The notes beneath the pieces were generated by a model. The model made no database searches, was not told the DNA's origin, and saw only the letters and a list, made by a program, of their open reading frames with translations. A stretch of 50,297 nt of DNA from Thermoplasmata archaeon (GTDB taxonomy: Archaea > Thermoplasmatota > Thermoplasmata > Methanomassiliicoccales > Methanomethylophilaceae): the NCBI GenBank assembly GCA_015063245.1, contig SUSV01000010.1, positions 1 through 50,297 of the forward strand, given 5' to 3'. A program made the position numbers and the translations under genes. How positions within the stretch are numbered: the first letter of the stretch is position 1; each line of letters starts with the position of its first letter. Positions 15,697-25,148 of this stretch are shown one piece after another.

Positions 15697-16923
15697 ATGC
15701 AATCATCCGTAGACGGCAGGGACCTGAGCCCGAAACACACCTGGTGGTACAAGTTCTTCATGGCAGTGCCAGTGAGATGCTTCCTCCTACCTATCGGAGG
15801 CAGGTATCTCCGCATCAAGACCGACAGGTACAAGGGAAAGCTGCCGGACCGCCCCTTCATCATGGTGTTCAACCACGCCACGGATTATGATTTCATAGGA
15901 ACGATCAAGGCCATCAAGCCGTACGGAAGGTTCGTCATGAGCGATGAGCTCATAAAGAAACCTTGGAAGAGGCGTGTCATCATGTTCGCCACCAACGGGA
16001 TCTACCGCAGGAAGGGCGAGAACGCCAACAACGTCGTCGAGGCCATCAAGCAGACCCTGGACCAGGGCATAAACGTCTTCATGGCCCCGGAGGGACAGGT
16101 CACCATGAACGGTGTCACAGCGCCCATCCGCGGAAGGACCGGGCGTCTGATAAAGGAGCTGGGTGTGGACCTGGTGACCATCAGGATGCAGGGCGGATAT
16201 CTCATCAAGCCCAAATGGGCAGGGAGCAAATCAAAGAAAGGTCCATTGTTCGGAGGTGTTGTCGCTGTCCACAGCAGCGAGGAGCTGTCCGAGATGACCC
16301 CTGAGCAGATCAACGACCTGATCGCACACGACCTCGAGTTCAATTTCTTCGAATGGCAGAAGGAGAACCATATCCCCTATGATCGCGAGAACCGTGCGGA
16401 GCACATGGAGAAGATCCTCTACAGATGCCCCAAGTGCGAGAGCATGTACAAGCTTCACAGCGAGGGCGACGACCTGTTCTGCATAGAATGCGGATACAGG
16501 GTGAACGTCGACGTCTACGGGCTCTTCCAGGGGGAGGAGGTGGTCTTCGACAACCTCTATGACTGGGATGTCTGGCAGAAGGAATGGCTCAGATCCCAGC
16601 GTCCCGTATGGGAGGCCAACCCCGATGAGGTCATAACGTCGGATACCGACTGCACCCTGATCAGGATGCATGACAACGAGACCGAGTGGATGTCGAAGGA
16701 GGATGTAACACTCAGCATCACGTTCAACGAAGTCATCATCGAGAGCCCCAACGTGAGCATGAGGATGCCTCTGAAGGATCTGGAGGGACTAGCATCCGTC
16801 CGCGGAGGGATGAGCGTGAGCTACAAGGGAGAGTATTACAAGGTGCTCTGTCTGAAATATTACTCGCCGATGCTCCGCTATCGCACCATCCGCAGGATCA
16901 TCATGAACGAGAAGGATATCTGA
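15697..16923 (+). CDS. PlsC-like acyltransferase with zinc ribbon (copy 2)
   Basis: 408 aa, a tandem paralogue of the preceding gene, aligning essentially without gaps. It keeps HxxxxD (HATDYD, residues 60-65) and has APEGQVTMNG in the EGT position, closer to the canonical family motif than copy 1. The zinc ribbon is CPKC...CIEC near residues 243-267. The short spacing to copy 1 implies one operon. Divergence at the EGT-like motif suggests the copies may use different substrates. Membrane association is expected from the hydrophobic residues 18-35. Lipid or polyprenol-linked acceptors are both possible. Confidence 0.8.
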   Translation: MQSSVDGRDLSPKHTWWYKFFMAVPVRCFLLPIGGRYLRIKTDRYKGKLPDRPFIMVFNHATDYDFIGTIKAIKPYGRFVMSDELIKKPWKRRVIMFATNGIYRRKGENANNVVEAIKQTLDQGINVFMAPEGQVTMNGVTAPIRGRTGRLIKELGVDLVTIRMQGGYLIKPKWAGSKSKKGPLFGGVVAVHSSEELSEMTPEQINDLIAHDLEFNFFEWQKENHIPYDRENRAEHMEKILYRCPKCESMYKLHSEGDDLFCIECGYRVNVDVYGLFQGEEVVFDNLYDWDVWQKEWLRSQRPVWEANPDEVITSDTDCTLIRMHDNETEWMSKEDVTLSITFNEVIIESPNVSMRMPLKDLEGLASVRGGMSVSYKGEYYKVLCLKYYSPMLRYRTIRRIIMNEKDI

Positions 16924-17072
16924 GGTCGCCGCCGATAGGCAGATTCCATATCGATAAGTATCGATCGAGACTATTGGATCAGTGCAGCGATCTATTTTTA
17001 TTCAAGATCAAGAGGTCAAACCAGTCATATTTTTTTTAGCATGCCAGTCGTACCCATATCGAAAGTGATGGC

Positions 17073-17243
17073 ATGAGTGACATCGAACTCGGATTGCTTC
17101 TAAGGAAACCGCAATTCGTGATTCTCTGGGCAGGAAGATCAATAGAAGTCAGTACACCGATGATACGGATTATCCGAAATATACGGAAAAATTTATCCGA
17201 AATCTATGGAATAAAATATCCGAAATATACGGAATGTATTTAA
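17073..17243 (+). pseudogene. Short frame beginning MSDIELGLLLRKP, likely remnant
   Basis: A 56-codon frame opens with MSDIELGLLLRKP, echoing the NDIVLGLLLERL tail of the remnant at 2036-2185, at both DNA and protein level. The later part runs through the 23-bp operator repeats and the TATA region of the next gene, so it is unlikely to be a functional product. The first 35 bases are better seen as a shared relic. A T8 run lies upstream at about 17030-17037. Confidence 0.3.
17173..17233. promoter_or_regulatory. Three palindromic operator-like sites with 23-bp period
   Basis: TCCGAAATATACGGA at 17173-17187, TCCGAAATCTATGGA at 17196-17210 and TCCGAAATATACGGA at 17219-17233 are partial palindromes with TCCG and CGGA arms. 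Starts are spaced exactly 23 bp apart. A further CGGATtATCCG at 17166-17176 overlaps the first. The array abuts the TATA region of the DUF4143 ATPase gene. Multimeric binding by a regulator, possibly autoregulation, is inferred. Confidence 0.8.
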
Positions 17244-17246
17244 ATT
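17237..17246 (+). promoter_or_regulatory. TATA box of the DUF4143 ATPase gene
   Basis: TATTTAAATT is centred about 25 nt upstream of the ATG at 17266, which fits a leaderless transcript. It directly follows the operator array. Confidence 0.65.
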
Positions 17247-17265
17247 ATTAAATAATCAAGATATT

Positions 17266-18594
17266 ATGGGACTTGCACCGAAAGGGTATAAGCACAGGCT
17301 AATAGAGAAAGAGCTCAACGAACAATTGAGGGCGTTCGGAGGGGTGGTCATCGAAGGCCCCATGTGGTGCGGTAAGACCTGGCTAGGCATGAATGCGTCC
17401 GAGAGCTCCTTCGAAATCGGGAGCGTCAATGAATATGGGCAGGATAACCGCGAACTTGTGGACATGAACGTGCGTCTTGCCATGGAGGGCAAGGAACCGC
17501 ATCTGATAGACGAATGGCAGGAGGTTCCTAAACTGTGGGATGCGGTGAGGTCGGATCTCGACCATAACCCTGGCAAGGGAAGGTATATTTTGACGGGTTC
17601 TTCAGCGCCCAAAGAGAAGAGGCCTCTGCATAGCGGGACCGGTCGTATAAAGCGTCTAAGGATGAGGACCATGTCCCTGTACGAGTCGGAAGATTCGTCG
17701 GGAGACGTTTCTTTGAGGAGCATAATTGAAGGTCATGCTCCGGAACTTGTCGGGCACGGCGCAGACCTGGAGCATCTTGTTGACATGACGATGTCCGGAG
17801 GATGGCCCGGCAATCTAGGTCTGCCGTATGAAGACAGGGTTAATTCGGTAAGAGGATACTTGGAATCCGTGGTGACGAAGGCTTCAGAGCTCGACGGTGT
17901 GCATAGGAAGGAATCGAACCTTTGGATGGTGGTCAGGTCGTTGGCGCGCAACGAATCCACGCTGGCGGATGTTACCAAGATACACAATGATACGGGAGTG
18001 CCGATGGGGCCCGATACGCCGTTGATCCTGGATGGGAGGGCGGCTATGGAGGATGCGCCGATATCCTATGACACGGTCACCGATTACCTCGACGTATTGG
18101 ACAGGCTTTTCCTGATCGACAATCAGCCGGCATTCGATCCTAATCTAAGGTCCAGCACCAGGGTCGGCAAGAGGGTTAAGAGGCATTTCACCGACCCGTC
18201 GTTGGGGATAGCGGCTCTTAACGTCGGAAAGGAGAGGCTGATGAGGGATCTGAATACATTCGGATTCTTCTTCGAGGCGATGTGCGAGAGGGATCTAGGC
18301 ATATACGCGCGTTCATTCGGTGCACAGCAATACCATTACAGGGACGATTCCGGCACCGAGGTAGATTCGATAATCGAGATGCCGGACGGAAGATATGCGG
18401 CGATAGAGATAAAACTGGGTGCCAGCAAGATAGAGGAGGGTGCCGAGTCGCTCTTAAAGTTCAGGGACAAGATGGAGAGACATAAGGCGAAGTCCGTACC
18501 ATGTGCGATGTGTGTGGTGTGCGGTCTCGCCAACAGGGCCTATATGAGGGATGACGGGGTGTATGTGGTGCCTGTGACCATGCTGGGCCCCTGA
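17266..18594 (+). CDS. AAA_14/DUF4143 family ATP-binding protein
   Basis: 442 aa. The Walker A motif is EGPMWCGKTW (residues 30-39), Walker B is HLIDEWQ (79-85), and ILTGSS (108-113) is the sensor strand. The C-terminal DUF4143 region ends in a PD-(D/E)xK-like signature (GTEVDSIIE, then AIEIKLG near residues 360-385). These ATPases are abundant, mobile-looking accessory genes in gut archaea and bacteria, with no settled function. Codon use is more AT-rich and varied than in the core genes around it. It stands alone, with an elaborate repeat operator upstream and tRNA-Pro downstream. Confidence 0.87.
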   Translation: MGLAPKGYKHRLIEKELNEQLRAFGGVVIEGPMWCGKTWLGMNASESSFEIGSVNEYGQDNRELVDMNVRLAMEGKEPHLIDEWQEVPKLWDAVRSDLDHNPGKGRYILTGSSAPKEKRPLHSGTGRIKRLRMRTMSLYESEDSSGDVSLRSIIEGHAPELVGHGADLEHLVDMTMSGGWPGNLGLPYEDRVNSVRGYLESVVTKASELDGVHRKESNLWMVVRSLARNESTLADVTKIHNDTGVPMGPDTPLILDGRAAMEDAPISYDTVTDYLDVLDRLFLIDNQPAFDPNLRSSTRVGKRVKRHFTDPSLGIAALNVGKERLMRDLNTFGFFFEAMCERDLGIYARSFGAQQYHYRDDSGTEVDSIIEMPDGRYAAIEIKLGASKIEEGAESLLKFRDKMERHKAKSVPCAMCVVCGLANRAYMRDDGVYVVPVTMLGP

Positions 18595-18724
18595 CATCTT
18601 CCGGAGAAGGTGTCTCCTCGAGGCGTCCGTCACAATGAAGCCAAAGACCTCTTGAATAATACGAAAACCATGGCCAGGCTTCAAAATCAGGCCCTCAAAT
18701 TATGCAGATATGCACAAGGATGAG

Positions 18725-18797
18725 TGGGCCTACCCGGATTTGAACCGGGGTCAATGGCTCCCAAAGCCACAAGTATACCAAGCTAGCCCATAGGCCC
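18725..18797 (-). tRNA. tRNA-Pro (UGG)
   Basis: Read on the minus strand, the acceptor stem GGGCCUA pairs with UAGGCCC, the anticodon arm GUGGC-UUUGGGA-GCCAU presents UGG, and the T arm is CCCGG-UUCAAAU-CCGGG. The 3' CCA is not encoded. There is no intron. An AT-rich TATA-like element lies near 18823-18835. The CCA-adding enzyme gene is the next gene upstream. Confidence 0.95.
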
Positions 18798-18846
18798 ACG
18801 CAATACTGTGATTAGGACGCTCTTATTAAATTTATTTGACGAAGCG

Positions 18847-20187
18847 TCACTCGACTTCCCAGGGATATACGGGGTCCAGCAGGTCGGTGAGGAGACCCGC
18901 ATCGATCATGTTTAGGGTCTGCATATGATCGTATGCCGTCATGGTGGAAGGGTCGATGTTCCGCCCTATGCCCGCGATGGCAGCCTGCTTCTCAAGGAAT
19001 TCCTTCGCAGAGCGTATCGGTCTGGGGGACACGACATACCAGTACCCGTCCTCCTGGAAGGGCTCTCCGTACGGGTTGCCACTCCAATGAGCCAGGAAGT
19101 CCTCCGAGGCCTTCTTCACCCTTACAGGCGGCCCCCTGTGCTTATGGTTCTCCGAGAGCATATCGCTCTTGAGCTCGAACACCACGTACAGGCTCTGATC
19201 CCTCATCATGTGGACTGCCCTGACCACCTCGAAATCGAATTCACCGAACTTCTTCTCCAGGGCATACTGCGTCCTCCAGAGCTGGGCCTGGAGGTTGTCA
19301 TCGTTCACACCTTGCGGTTTCTCGAAGACGGCGGACACGAGTCTGGTCCTGTGCTTGGCGCAGATCCATTCCAGCTCCGCCTGGTCGAGCGCCGTGCGCT
19401 CCTTCGGGAAGAAGAACCGCTCATCCGGGTTCTTGAGGTATGCTTCAGCAGCTGTCTGGAACAGTGCCAGCGTATCCTCATGGATTGACGAAGCCGCATT
19501 CCTCTTGGGGTCAACGGGATCGTAGATCACCAGAGCGGATTTCATGTGCGGTCCTGCCTTCTCCACGACGATGGTCTCCCCTTTCTTCCACTGGACGGCG
19601 GCTTCGAGCACCGCTCTGAATGAATGGTATTTTACGACAAGGACCTCGCAGATGTATCCGGAGAATCCCCTGGAATCCTGTTCCGCCCCATATGCACCGA
19701 TGCCCTTCATGAACTTCTTCAGAAGCTTGACCTGATCCTTCTCATCGTCGGTGAGATGGGAGTTCATGTATTCGGTGTGGAACGGGGTGCGGTCCACAGC
19801 CGTCACTATGTGGTCCGTGGACGGGAGGAGGTAACACGGAACCATATCGGTCTCGACGCCCTCGAAGTATCCTGTCATATAGGGGTGCTCCGAATAGACG
19901 AGCTCCCCGTTGATGATGTCCCTTCCGGCCTGGAGGCCTATATCTTCCATCTCCTTCCGGGGCACGTCCATGGGAAAGAGCATGAAGAGGTCGAAGTCCT
20001 GATCCGTAAGGTACGTGCCCTTGGCGAACGATCCAGCCAGCCTGACATCGACGTCCAGGCCCTTCTCCTTGAAGTAATCCCTGGTCCTCTGGATGAGCCT
20101 CTCCGATATCCCCTGGAGATAGAGCATGTCCTTCTTGGGGAGCACGATCTCGGATAATACTGAGAGTTCGACCAGTTCTGCATCCAT
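18847..20187 (-). CDS. cca: CCA tRNA nucleotidyltransferase, archaeal class I
   Basis: About 446 aa. The class I nucleotidyltransferase signature is RLAGSFAKGTYLTDQDFDLF near residues 55-75, with the two catalytic Asp residues in DFDLF and a third in the VETDMVPCY strand near 117. The remaining domains follow the archaeal CCA-adding enzyme order. It adds or repairs the 3' CCA of tRNAs such as the neighbouring tRNA-Pro. The ATG at 20187 is preferred over the upstream in-frame ATG at 20268, because AGGTGAT lies 3 nt before it; that site overlaps the ilvB stop, indicating coupled translation. Confidence 0.93.
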   Translation of the reverse strand: MDAELVELSVLSEIVLPKKDMLYLQGISERLIQRTRDYFKEKGLDVDVRLAGSFAKGTYLTDQDFDLFMLFPMDVPRKEMEDIGLQAGRDIINGELVYSEHPYMTGYFEGVETDMVPCYLLPSTDHIVTAVDRTPFHTEYMNSHLTDDEKDQVKLLKKFMKGIGAYGAEQDSRGFSGYICEVLVVKYHSFRAVLEAAVQWKKGETIVVEKAGPHMKSALVIYDPVDPKRNAASSIHEDTLALFQTAAEAYLKNPDERFFFPKERTALDQAELEWICAKHRTRLVSAVFEKPQGVNDDNLQAQLWRTQYALEKKFGEFDFEVVRAVHMMRDQSLYVVFELKSDMLSENHKHRGPPVRVKKASEDFLAHWSGNPYGEPFQEDGYWYVVSPRPIRSAKEFLEKQAAIAGIGRNIDPSTMTAYDHMQTLNMIDAGLLTDLLDPVYPWEVE

Positions 20188-20191
20188 CGGA

Positions 20192-21856
20192 TCACCTGAA
20201 TGCGCAGCGTCCGTTGACCATCGGGGCCTTAGGGTCCGCCGGCAGCATCGGGAGTATATCCTCGTCATAGTCTATATCGACTTGCACGATGCAGGTCCTT
20301 CCACAGTCCATCGCCTCCTTCATGGCGTCGGCGAACTCCCCGGGCTTCTCGACATGGATGCCCTTCGCTCCGAACGCCTCGGCGAGTTTGACGAAATCTG
20401 GTTCGGAACGGAGCGTTGTGTTGCTGTACCTCTCGTTCCAGAACAGCTTCTGCCACTGCCTGACCATTCCCAGGGTGCCGTTGTTCATGATGACGACGGT
20501 CACCGGCAGGTCCTCTGCAAGGGACGTGGTCACCTCCTGCATGACCATCTGGAATCCTCCATCTCCTGTGATGGCGATCACGTTGTGGTCCGGCTTGGCG
20601 GCCTTGGCCCCGATGGCGGCGGGAAGGCCGTATCCCATGGTGCCGAAGGTTCCGGATGACAGCATCTGGCGGGGGTGCTCGATGTTCAGGTAGTGCATCG
20701 CCCACATCTGGTTCTGACCGACATCTGTGGTGATGATGGTGTCGTCCCTGATGATCCTGTTGATCTCGTACATTATCTTCTGGGGGAGGATGGGCACCGC
20801 GTCGAGATCCGTCCTGCAGTGGCATCTCCTCTTGTAATCTATCGCTCTGTCGGTCCATTCCTGGTTGTGAACATAGCCTGTTAGTCCGCCGACCAGCATG
20901 CCGACGACCTTCTTGGAATCCCCTAGGATGTTGATTCCCACACCCCTGTGCTTATCGAACTCCGCCGGGTCGACATCGATGTGGATCAGCTGGCCGTTTG
21001 GGTCCTGCATGCGGCTCTTAGGGCTCCAGGTCCTGTCCGAGAATCTGCTGCCGATGGAGATTACGAGATCGGCCTCGTTCATGGTATGCAGCGCTGCCTT
21101 GCGTCCGTGCATGCCCAGGGGGCCCATGTTGAGCTCGTATGATGCGGGAACCGCACCCATCCCCATGAGCGTCATGTCAACGGGACATCTTAGGATCCTG
21201 GCAAGCTCCATGATCTCCTCGGAGGCGTTCATCGCCCCTCCGCCGACCAGGAGGATCGGCCTCTTGGCCTTATTGATAGCCTCAAGTGCGGCAGGCACGT
21301 TCGAGAGGTCCTCGAGAACGGGTTTCACACCGAACTTCCTGCTCAACTCCGACTCGTCGATATCCGAGTTCATCTGGTCGACCGGGAGGTCGATATGGAC
21401 AGGGCCGGGACGGCCTGTCTGGCAGATCTCCCATGCCTCATAGAGCGCATGGGGGAGCCTCTTCACATCGAGAACGCGGAAGTTGTGCTTGGTGATGGGC
21501 ATCAGGACGCTGAAGGCATCCACTTCCTGGAATGCCCCGAGGCCTATTGATCCCGTCCCTACCTGCCCTGTGAGCGTTATCATCGGGACCGAGTCGGCGA
21601 ACGCTGTAGCTACCCCGGTGACGAGATTGGTCGCTCCCGGACCGCTGGTTGCTAGGCAGACTCCGGGCCTTCCGGTGGCACGCGCATATCCGTCGGCCAT
21701 GTGTGCTGCGCACTGCTCGTGGCGCACGAGGATGTGCCTGATGGAGGAATCGTAGAGCTCATCGTAGATCGGGATGACACTCCCCCCGGGATATCCGAAC
21801 ATAGTGTCGACACCCTTGTTCTCGAGCATCGTGACCAGAGCCTTCGTTCCCTTCAT
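20192..21856 (-). CDS. ilvB: Acetolactate synthase large subunit
   Basis: 554 aa. The N-terminal TPP-binding domain has FGYPGGSVIPIYD and the catalytic Glu in RHEQCAAHMADGYARATG (near residue 45). The C-terminal domain has the TPP motif beginning GDGGFQM and ending MNNGTLGMV (about 425-460). It condenses pyruvate into acetolactate, the substrate of IlvC. No regulatory subunit gene (ilvN) is adjacent, so it lies elsewhere or is absent. The gene precedes cca by 4 nt on the same strand. Confidence 0.95.
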   Translation of the reverse strand: MKGTKALVTMLENKGVDTMFGYPGGSVIPIYDELYDSSIRHILVRHEQCAAHMADGYARATGRPGVCLATSGPGATNLVTGVATAFADSVPMITLTGQVGTGSIGLGAFQEVDAFSVLMPITKHNFRVLDVKRLPHALYEAWEICQTGRPGPVHIDLPVDQMNSDIDESELSRKFGVKPVLEDLSNVPAALEAINKAKRPILLVGGGAMNASEEIMELARILRCPVDMTLMGMGAVPASYELNMGPLGMHGRKAALHTMNEADLVISIGSRFSDRTWSPKSRMQDPNGQLIHIDVDPAEFDKHRGVGINILGDSKKVVGMLVGGLTGYVHNQEWTDRAIDYKRRCHCRTDLDAVPILPQKIMYEINRIIRDDTIITTDVGQNQMWAMHYLNIEHPRQMLSSGTFGTMGYGLPAAIGAKAAKPDHNVIAITGDGGFQMVMQEVTTSLAEDLPVTVVIMNNGTLGMVRQWQKLFWNERYSNTTLRSEPDFVKLAEAFGAKGIHVEKPGEFADAMKEAMDCGRTCIVQVDIDYDEDILPMLPADPKAPMVNGRCAFR

Positions 21857-21938
21857 GGTATTCGCCTCTGGGAGCTGATTATTATCCTATTAAAAAAAGA
21901 GTCGTGAAAGAAGTTTGAAAGAGGTTTGAGAGATCGTA

Positions 21939-22955
21939 TTAGAACTCCCTCTTGATGAACTTGACCCATGCGATGAGGTAACCGATTATACCCCATACCA
22001 TCAGTACGAGAGCCTCCTTGGGCACATCGGGGTAGTCCATGGGGGAGATGTAGAGCTTGAGTGCGTCAAGCGTCTCGATCATCGCAGGAAGGTTCTCGTC
22101 AGGGTGCTGTGTCAGGAATCCGATGATATACAGGATTGAGTCTTGCACCTGCTTATCCAGAGACTGGTATTCTGATGTCTGCGAGAAGTTGTAAAGAACA
22201 TCTGCCAACGCCTGATTTGTATCTGGATTGGTGAATGCATTCAGAATCATCGATGCATAACTAACAACTCCAACGAATCCCTCTCTTCCCTCGTTGATTC
22301 CATCCACGTACTCCGGAACACAGGTGATGATCGTGTTACCTGCGGTATCCAGCATATACCAGGTGTCACCGCCTACGATCGATGTGAAAATCGGGATGAT
22401 GACGATCAGGACGAGCAGGGAGATGATTGTACAGACGCTTCCTCTCTTGAAGAAGGAGCTGACGATGAACGATATCCCTGATGCCGCGAAGATGTACAGC
22501 AGAGCGATACCGTATGATGCAGCCATATGCTCGGATATACCGCCGACCTGGATGAGCGACACGATGCAGACCAGTATGTAGTATGCAAGGATCATGCAGG
22601 CCTCGACGATCAGGCATGCCATGGCCTTTCCGATGAGGATCGTGGTTCTCTTGATGGGCCTTGTGAACAGGATCAGAGCTGTGCGCTCCTCGAACTCGGA
22701 TACCAATGCTACAGACGACAGCAGAGCGACGACCAGGAGGATGACATAGCTGAACATGCTGAGATACAGGTTCAGGATATCGCTGGTCTTCTGGATGTTG
22801 TCCCATCCTCCGTCCGAGACTGTTTTCAGAATCGTGATGAGAGCGAAGATGATCAGGATGATGCTCAGGCTGATGAGGAACTTCTTACCGCGGAGCATCT
22901 TGATTATCTCGTTCTTCGTAACGACCGCAATCTGCTTGAAATCGTTGGCCATCAT
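21939..22955 (-). CDS. ABC-2 type transporter permease
   Basis: 338 aa with about six hydrophobic segments: residues 28-48, a pair around 72-92, then helices near 115-135, 150-170 and 180-200, and a final one near 315-332. There is a large extracytoplasmic loop between the fifth and last helices. The ATG overlaps the stop of the ATPase gene by 4 nt (ATGA), so the two form an exporter. A second ATG three bases later is equally possible. The substrate is unknown. Confidence 0.88.
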   Translation of the reverse strand: MMANDFKQIAVVTKNEIIKMLRGKKFLISLSIILIIFALITILKTVSDGGWDNIQKTSDILNLYLSMFSYVILLVVALLSSVALVSEFEERTALILFTRPIKRTTILIGKAMACLIVEACMILAYYILVCIVSLIQVGGISEHMAASYGIALLYIFAASGISFIVSSFFKRGSVCTIISLLVLIVIIPIFTSIVGGDTWYMLDTAGNTIITCVPEYVDGINEGREGFVGVVSYASMILNAFTNPDTNQALADVLYNFSQTSEYQSLDKQVQDSILYIIGFLTQHPDENLPAMIETLDALKLYISPMDYPDVPKEALVLMVWGIIGYLIAWVKFIKREF

Positions 22956-23890
22956 GTCCTCTCCTTGATAAGGTTGAGGTAGTTGTCCTCGAGTGCGTTC
23001 TCTTCCGCAAGCTCATAGCAGCTTATGTTCAGGTCCGCGATGTCCTTGAAGAGCCTGGACCTCAGTCCGACATCTGCTCCGATCGTGATGGCGATGTCGT
23101 TGCCCTGACGGGAGGCTGCGATGACGTAATCCAGCGAATCGATCTGCTTGATGACCTCGTCCGTGGGGACCCCATCCACCTTCGCTATGATGCTCCTGGC
23201 ACCTTCAACGGATTCGAACACGGATATGTCGTCGTCCATGAGCAGGGTGCCGTGGTTGATGAATGCGATCCTGTCGCAGAGGTCCTGGACCTCGGGCAGT
23301 ATGTGCGAGCTCATCACGATGGTGAGGTTCTTCGAATCGTTCCTCAGGTTCTTCAGGACCTCCCTGATCTCCGCCATCCCCCTCGGGTCGAGTCCCGACG
23401 TGGGTTCGTCGAGGATGATGATGTTCGGATCGTTCAGCAGGGCCTGTCCCAGTGCGATCCTCTGCCTCATTCCTTTGGAGAATGTTCCCAGTCTCTTGTC
23501 CTGCCAATCGGTCATCTTCACCTTCTCGAGGATCTCCTGGGTCTCTGCGGATATCTGCTCCCTGTTCATACCGATGAGCTCCCCGACGTATCTGAAGGTC
23601 TCCTTCGGTGTGAGGTACGGATAGAACTCTGGGGTCTCGATGACGGTACCGACATTCGTGAGAGCTCCCTTGGGGTCCTTCGTGACATCTATCCCGTTGA
23701 GGTATGCCTCTCCGGAGGTGGCGTTGATGAGGTGGGTCAGGATCTTCAGCGTAGTGGACTTTCCCGCACCGTTGGGTCCGAGCAGCCCAGTGAAGCTGTT
23801 CTTCTTGATCGTCAGGTTCAGGTCGTTGACGGCAGTGAACTTGCCGTATTCCTTCCTGAGGTTGACGATCTCAATAGGATTGTCTGACAT
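22952..23890 (-). CDS. ABC transporter ATP-binding protein
   Basis: 312 aa from the ATG at 23890. Walker A is LLGPNGAGKST (near residue 37), the signature-like motif is FSKGMRQRIALGQAL (near 135), Walker B is IIILDEPTSGLDPRG, and the switch His is in SSHILPEV. It lies immediately upstream of the ABC-2 permease in a two-gene operon. The C-terminal 80 residues form the usual accessory domain of this export subfamily. An in-frame ATG at 23914 is less likely, because GTGATAAG precedes the chosen start. Confidence 0.93.
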   Translation of the reverse strand: MSDNPIEIVNLRKEYGKFTAVNDLNLTIKKNSFTGLLGPNGAGKSTTLKILTHLINATSGEAYLNGIDVTKDPKGALTNVGTVIETPEFYPYLTPKETFRYVGELIGMNREQISAETQEILEKVKMTDWQDKRLGTFSKGMRQRIALGQALLNDPNIIILDEPTSGLDPRGMAEIREVLKNLRNDSKNLTIVMSSHILPEVQDLCDRIAFINHGTLLMDDDISVFESVEGARSIIAKVDGVPTDEVIKQIDSLDYVIAASRQGNDIAITIGADVGLRSRLFKDIADLNISCYELAEENALEDNYLNLIKERT

Positions 23891-24121
23891 CTTATCACAT
23901 CTTATAGTCGGCACAATGCGGGGGCACAGACCGAACTCGATGAAAGCTTATAGGCCCTCATTCGATAAATTAGTTTACAACGGATGTTCGGCCGCTATGC
24001 ATGTGAGGCGGCAGCGTCCAGCCATCCCAAGGGGAAATCAGCGCATCCGGGCAGCCCTGTACAAGAACGCTCACGATAGTTTATTATGGGCAGGACATAT
24101 CCTCTTGGTCAGGTTAAAATC

Positions 24122-25138
24122 ATGGCTAAAATCAGGGTTGGAGTCAACGGTTTCGGAACCATAGGAAAGAGAGTAGCTGCAGCGGTCACATTGCAGGACG
24201 ACATGGAGCTTGTCGGCGTGACCAAGACAAGGCCCTCCTTCGAGGCGCAGTCCGCCATCGCAAGGGGTTACGGGCTCTACGTCCCCGCAGAGAACGTCCA
24301 GGCGTTCGCGGATGCAGGGATCAAGGTGAGCGGTACCATCGACGACCTCATCAAGAGCGTCGACATCATGGTAGACTGCACCCCCGGCAACGTCGGAGAG
24401 GAGTACAAGGCCAAATACCAGGCAGCAGGCGTCAAGGCCATATTCCAGGGAGGAGAGGACCACGCACTCACCGGAATCTCATTCAACTCCACAGCCAACT
24501 ACTCCGAGTCATGGGGAGCTCAGCTGTCCCGTGTCGTTTCATGCAACACGACAGGGCTGCTCAGGACGCTCAACCCTCTCGACAAGAAGTTCAAGATCAA
24601 CAACGCGTTCGTCACCATCGTCAGGCGTGCCGCCGATCCCGGGGACAGCAAGAACGGCCCCATAAACGGATTGGAACCCTCCGTCAAGCTCCCGACCCAC
24701 CACGGACCCGACGTGCAGAGCATCATGCCCTGGCTGAACATCAACACCATGGCGGTGAAGGCATCCACAACCCTGATGCACCTCCACACCGTTGTCGTCC
24801 AGCTGGGATGCGAGACCACCACCGAGGAAGTCCTCGAGGTCTTCAAGAACGCACCCCGTGTCAGGCTCGTAAGCAGCAAGGACGGCATCAAGACCACCGC
24901 GCAGGTCATGGAGCTGGCAAGGGAGCTCGGACGCGACAGGTCTGACATGTACGAGATCATCGTATGGAAGGACGGCGTCAAGGTCGTCGGGAACACGCTG
25001 TACTACTATCAGGCGGTCCACCAGGAATCCGATGTCATCCCCGAGAACATCGACTGCATCAGGTCGATGTGCAAGCTCGAGCAGGACGGAGCGGCATCTC
25101 AGGCCAAGACCAACAGGTCCATGGGAATCCCTCAGTGA
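24122..25138 (+). CDS. gap: Glyceraldehyde-3-phosphate dehydrogenase, archaeal type
   Basis: 338 aa. The N-terminal Rossmann motif GVNGFGTIGKRVA (residues 7-19) and the catalytic Cys141 in SCNTTGLLRTL identify the archaeal GAPDH family, which differs strongly from the bacterial enzyme. It interconverts glyceraldehyde 3-phosphate and 1,3-bisphosphoglycerate with NAD(P). The ATG at 24122 is chosen because it begins the conserved MAKIRVGVNG; the in-frame ATG at 24086 lies inside the AT-rich promoter (GTTTATTATG). pgk follows after 10 bp. Confidence 0.96.
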   Translation: MAKIRVGVNGFGTIGKRVAAAVTLQDDMELVGVTKTRPSFEAQSAIARGYGLYVPAENVQAFADAGIKVSGTIDDLIKSVDIMVDCTPGNVGEEYKAKYQAAGVKAIFQGGEDHALTGISFNSTANYSESWGAQLSRVVSCNTTGLLRTLNPLDKKFKINNAFVTIVRRAADPGDSKNGPINGLEPSVKLPTHHGPDVQSIMPWLNINTMAVKASTTLMHLHTVVVQLGCETTTEEVLEVFKNAPRVRLVSSKDGIKTTAQVMELARELGRDRSDMYEIIVWKDGVKVVGNTLYYYQAVHQESDVIPENIDCIRSMCKLEQDGAASQAKTNRSMGIPQ

Positions 25139-25148
25139 AGGTCTTGAA

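Noticed and set aside
18604..18620. Hairpin GGAGA/TCTCC after the DUF4143 ATPase gene
   Set aside because: The stem is short and lacks a U-rich tail, so it is not listed as a terminator.
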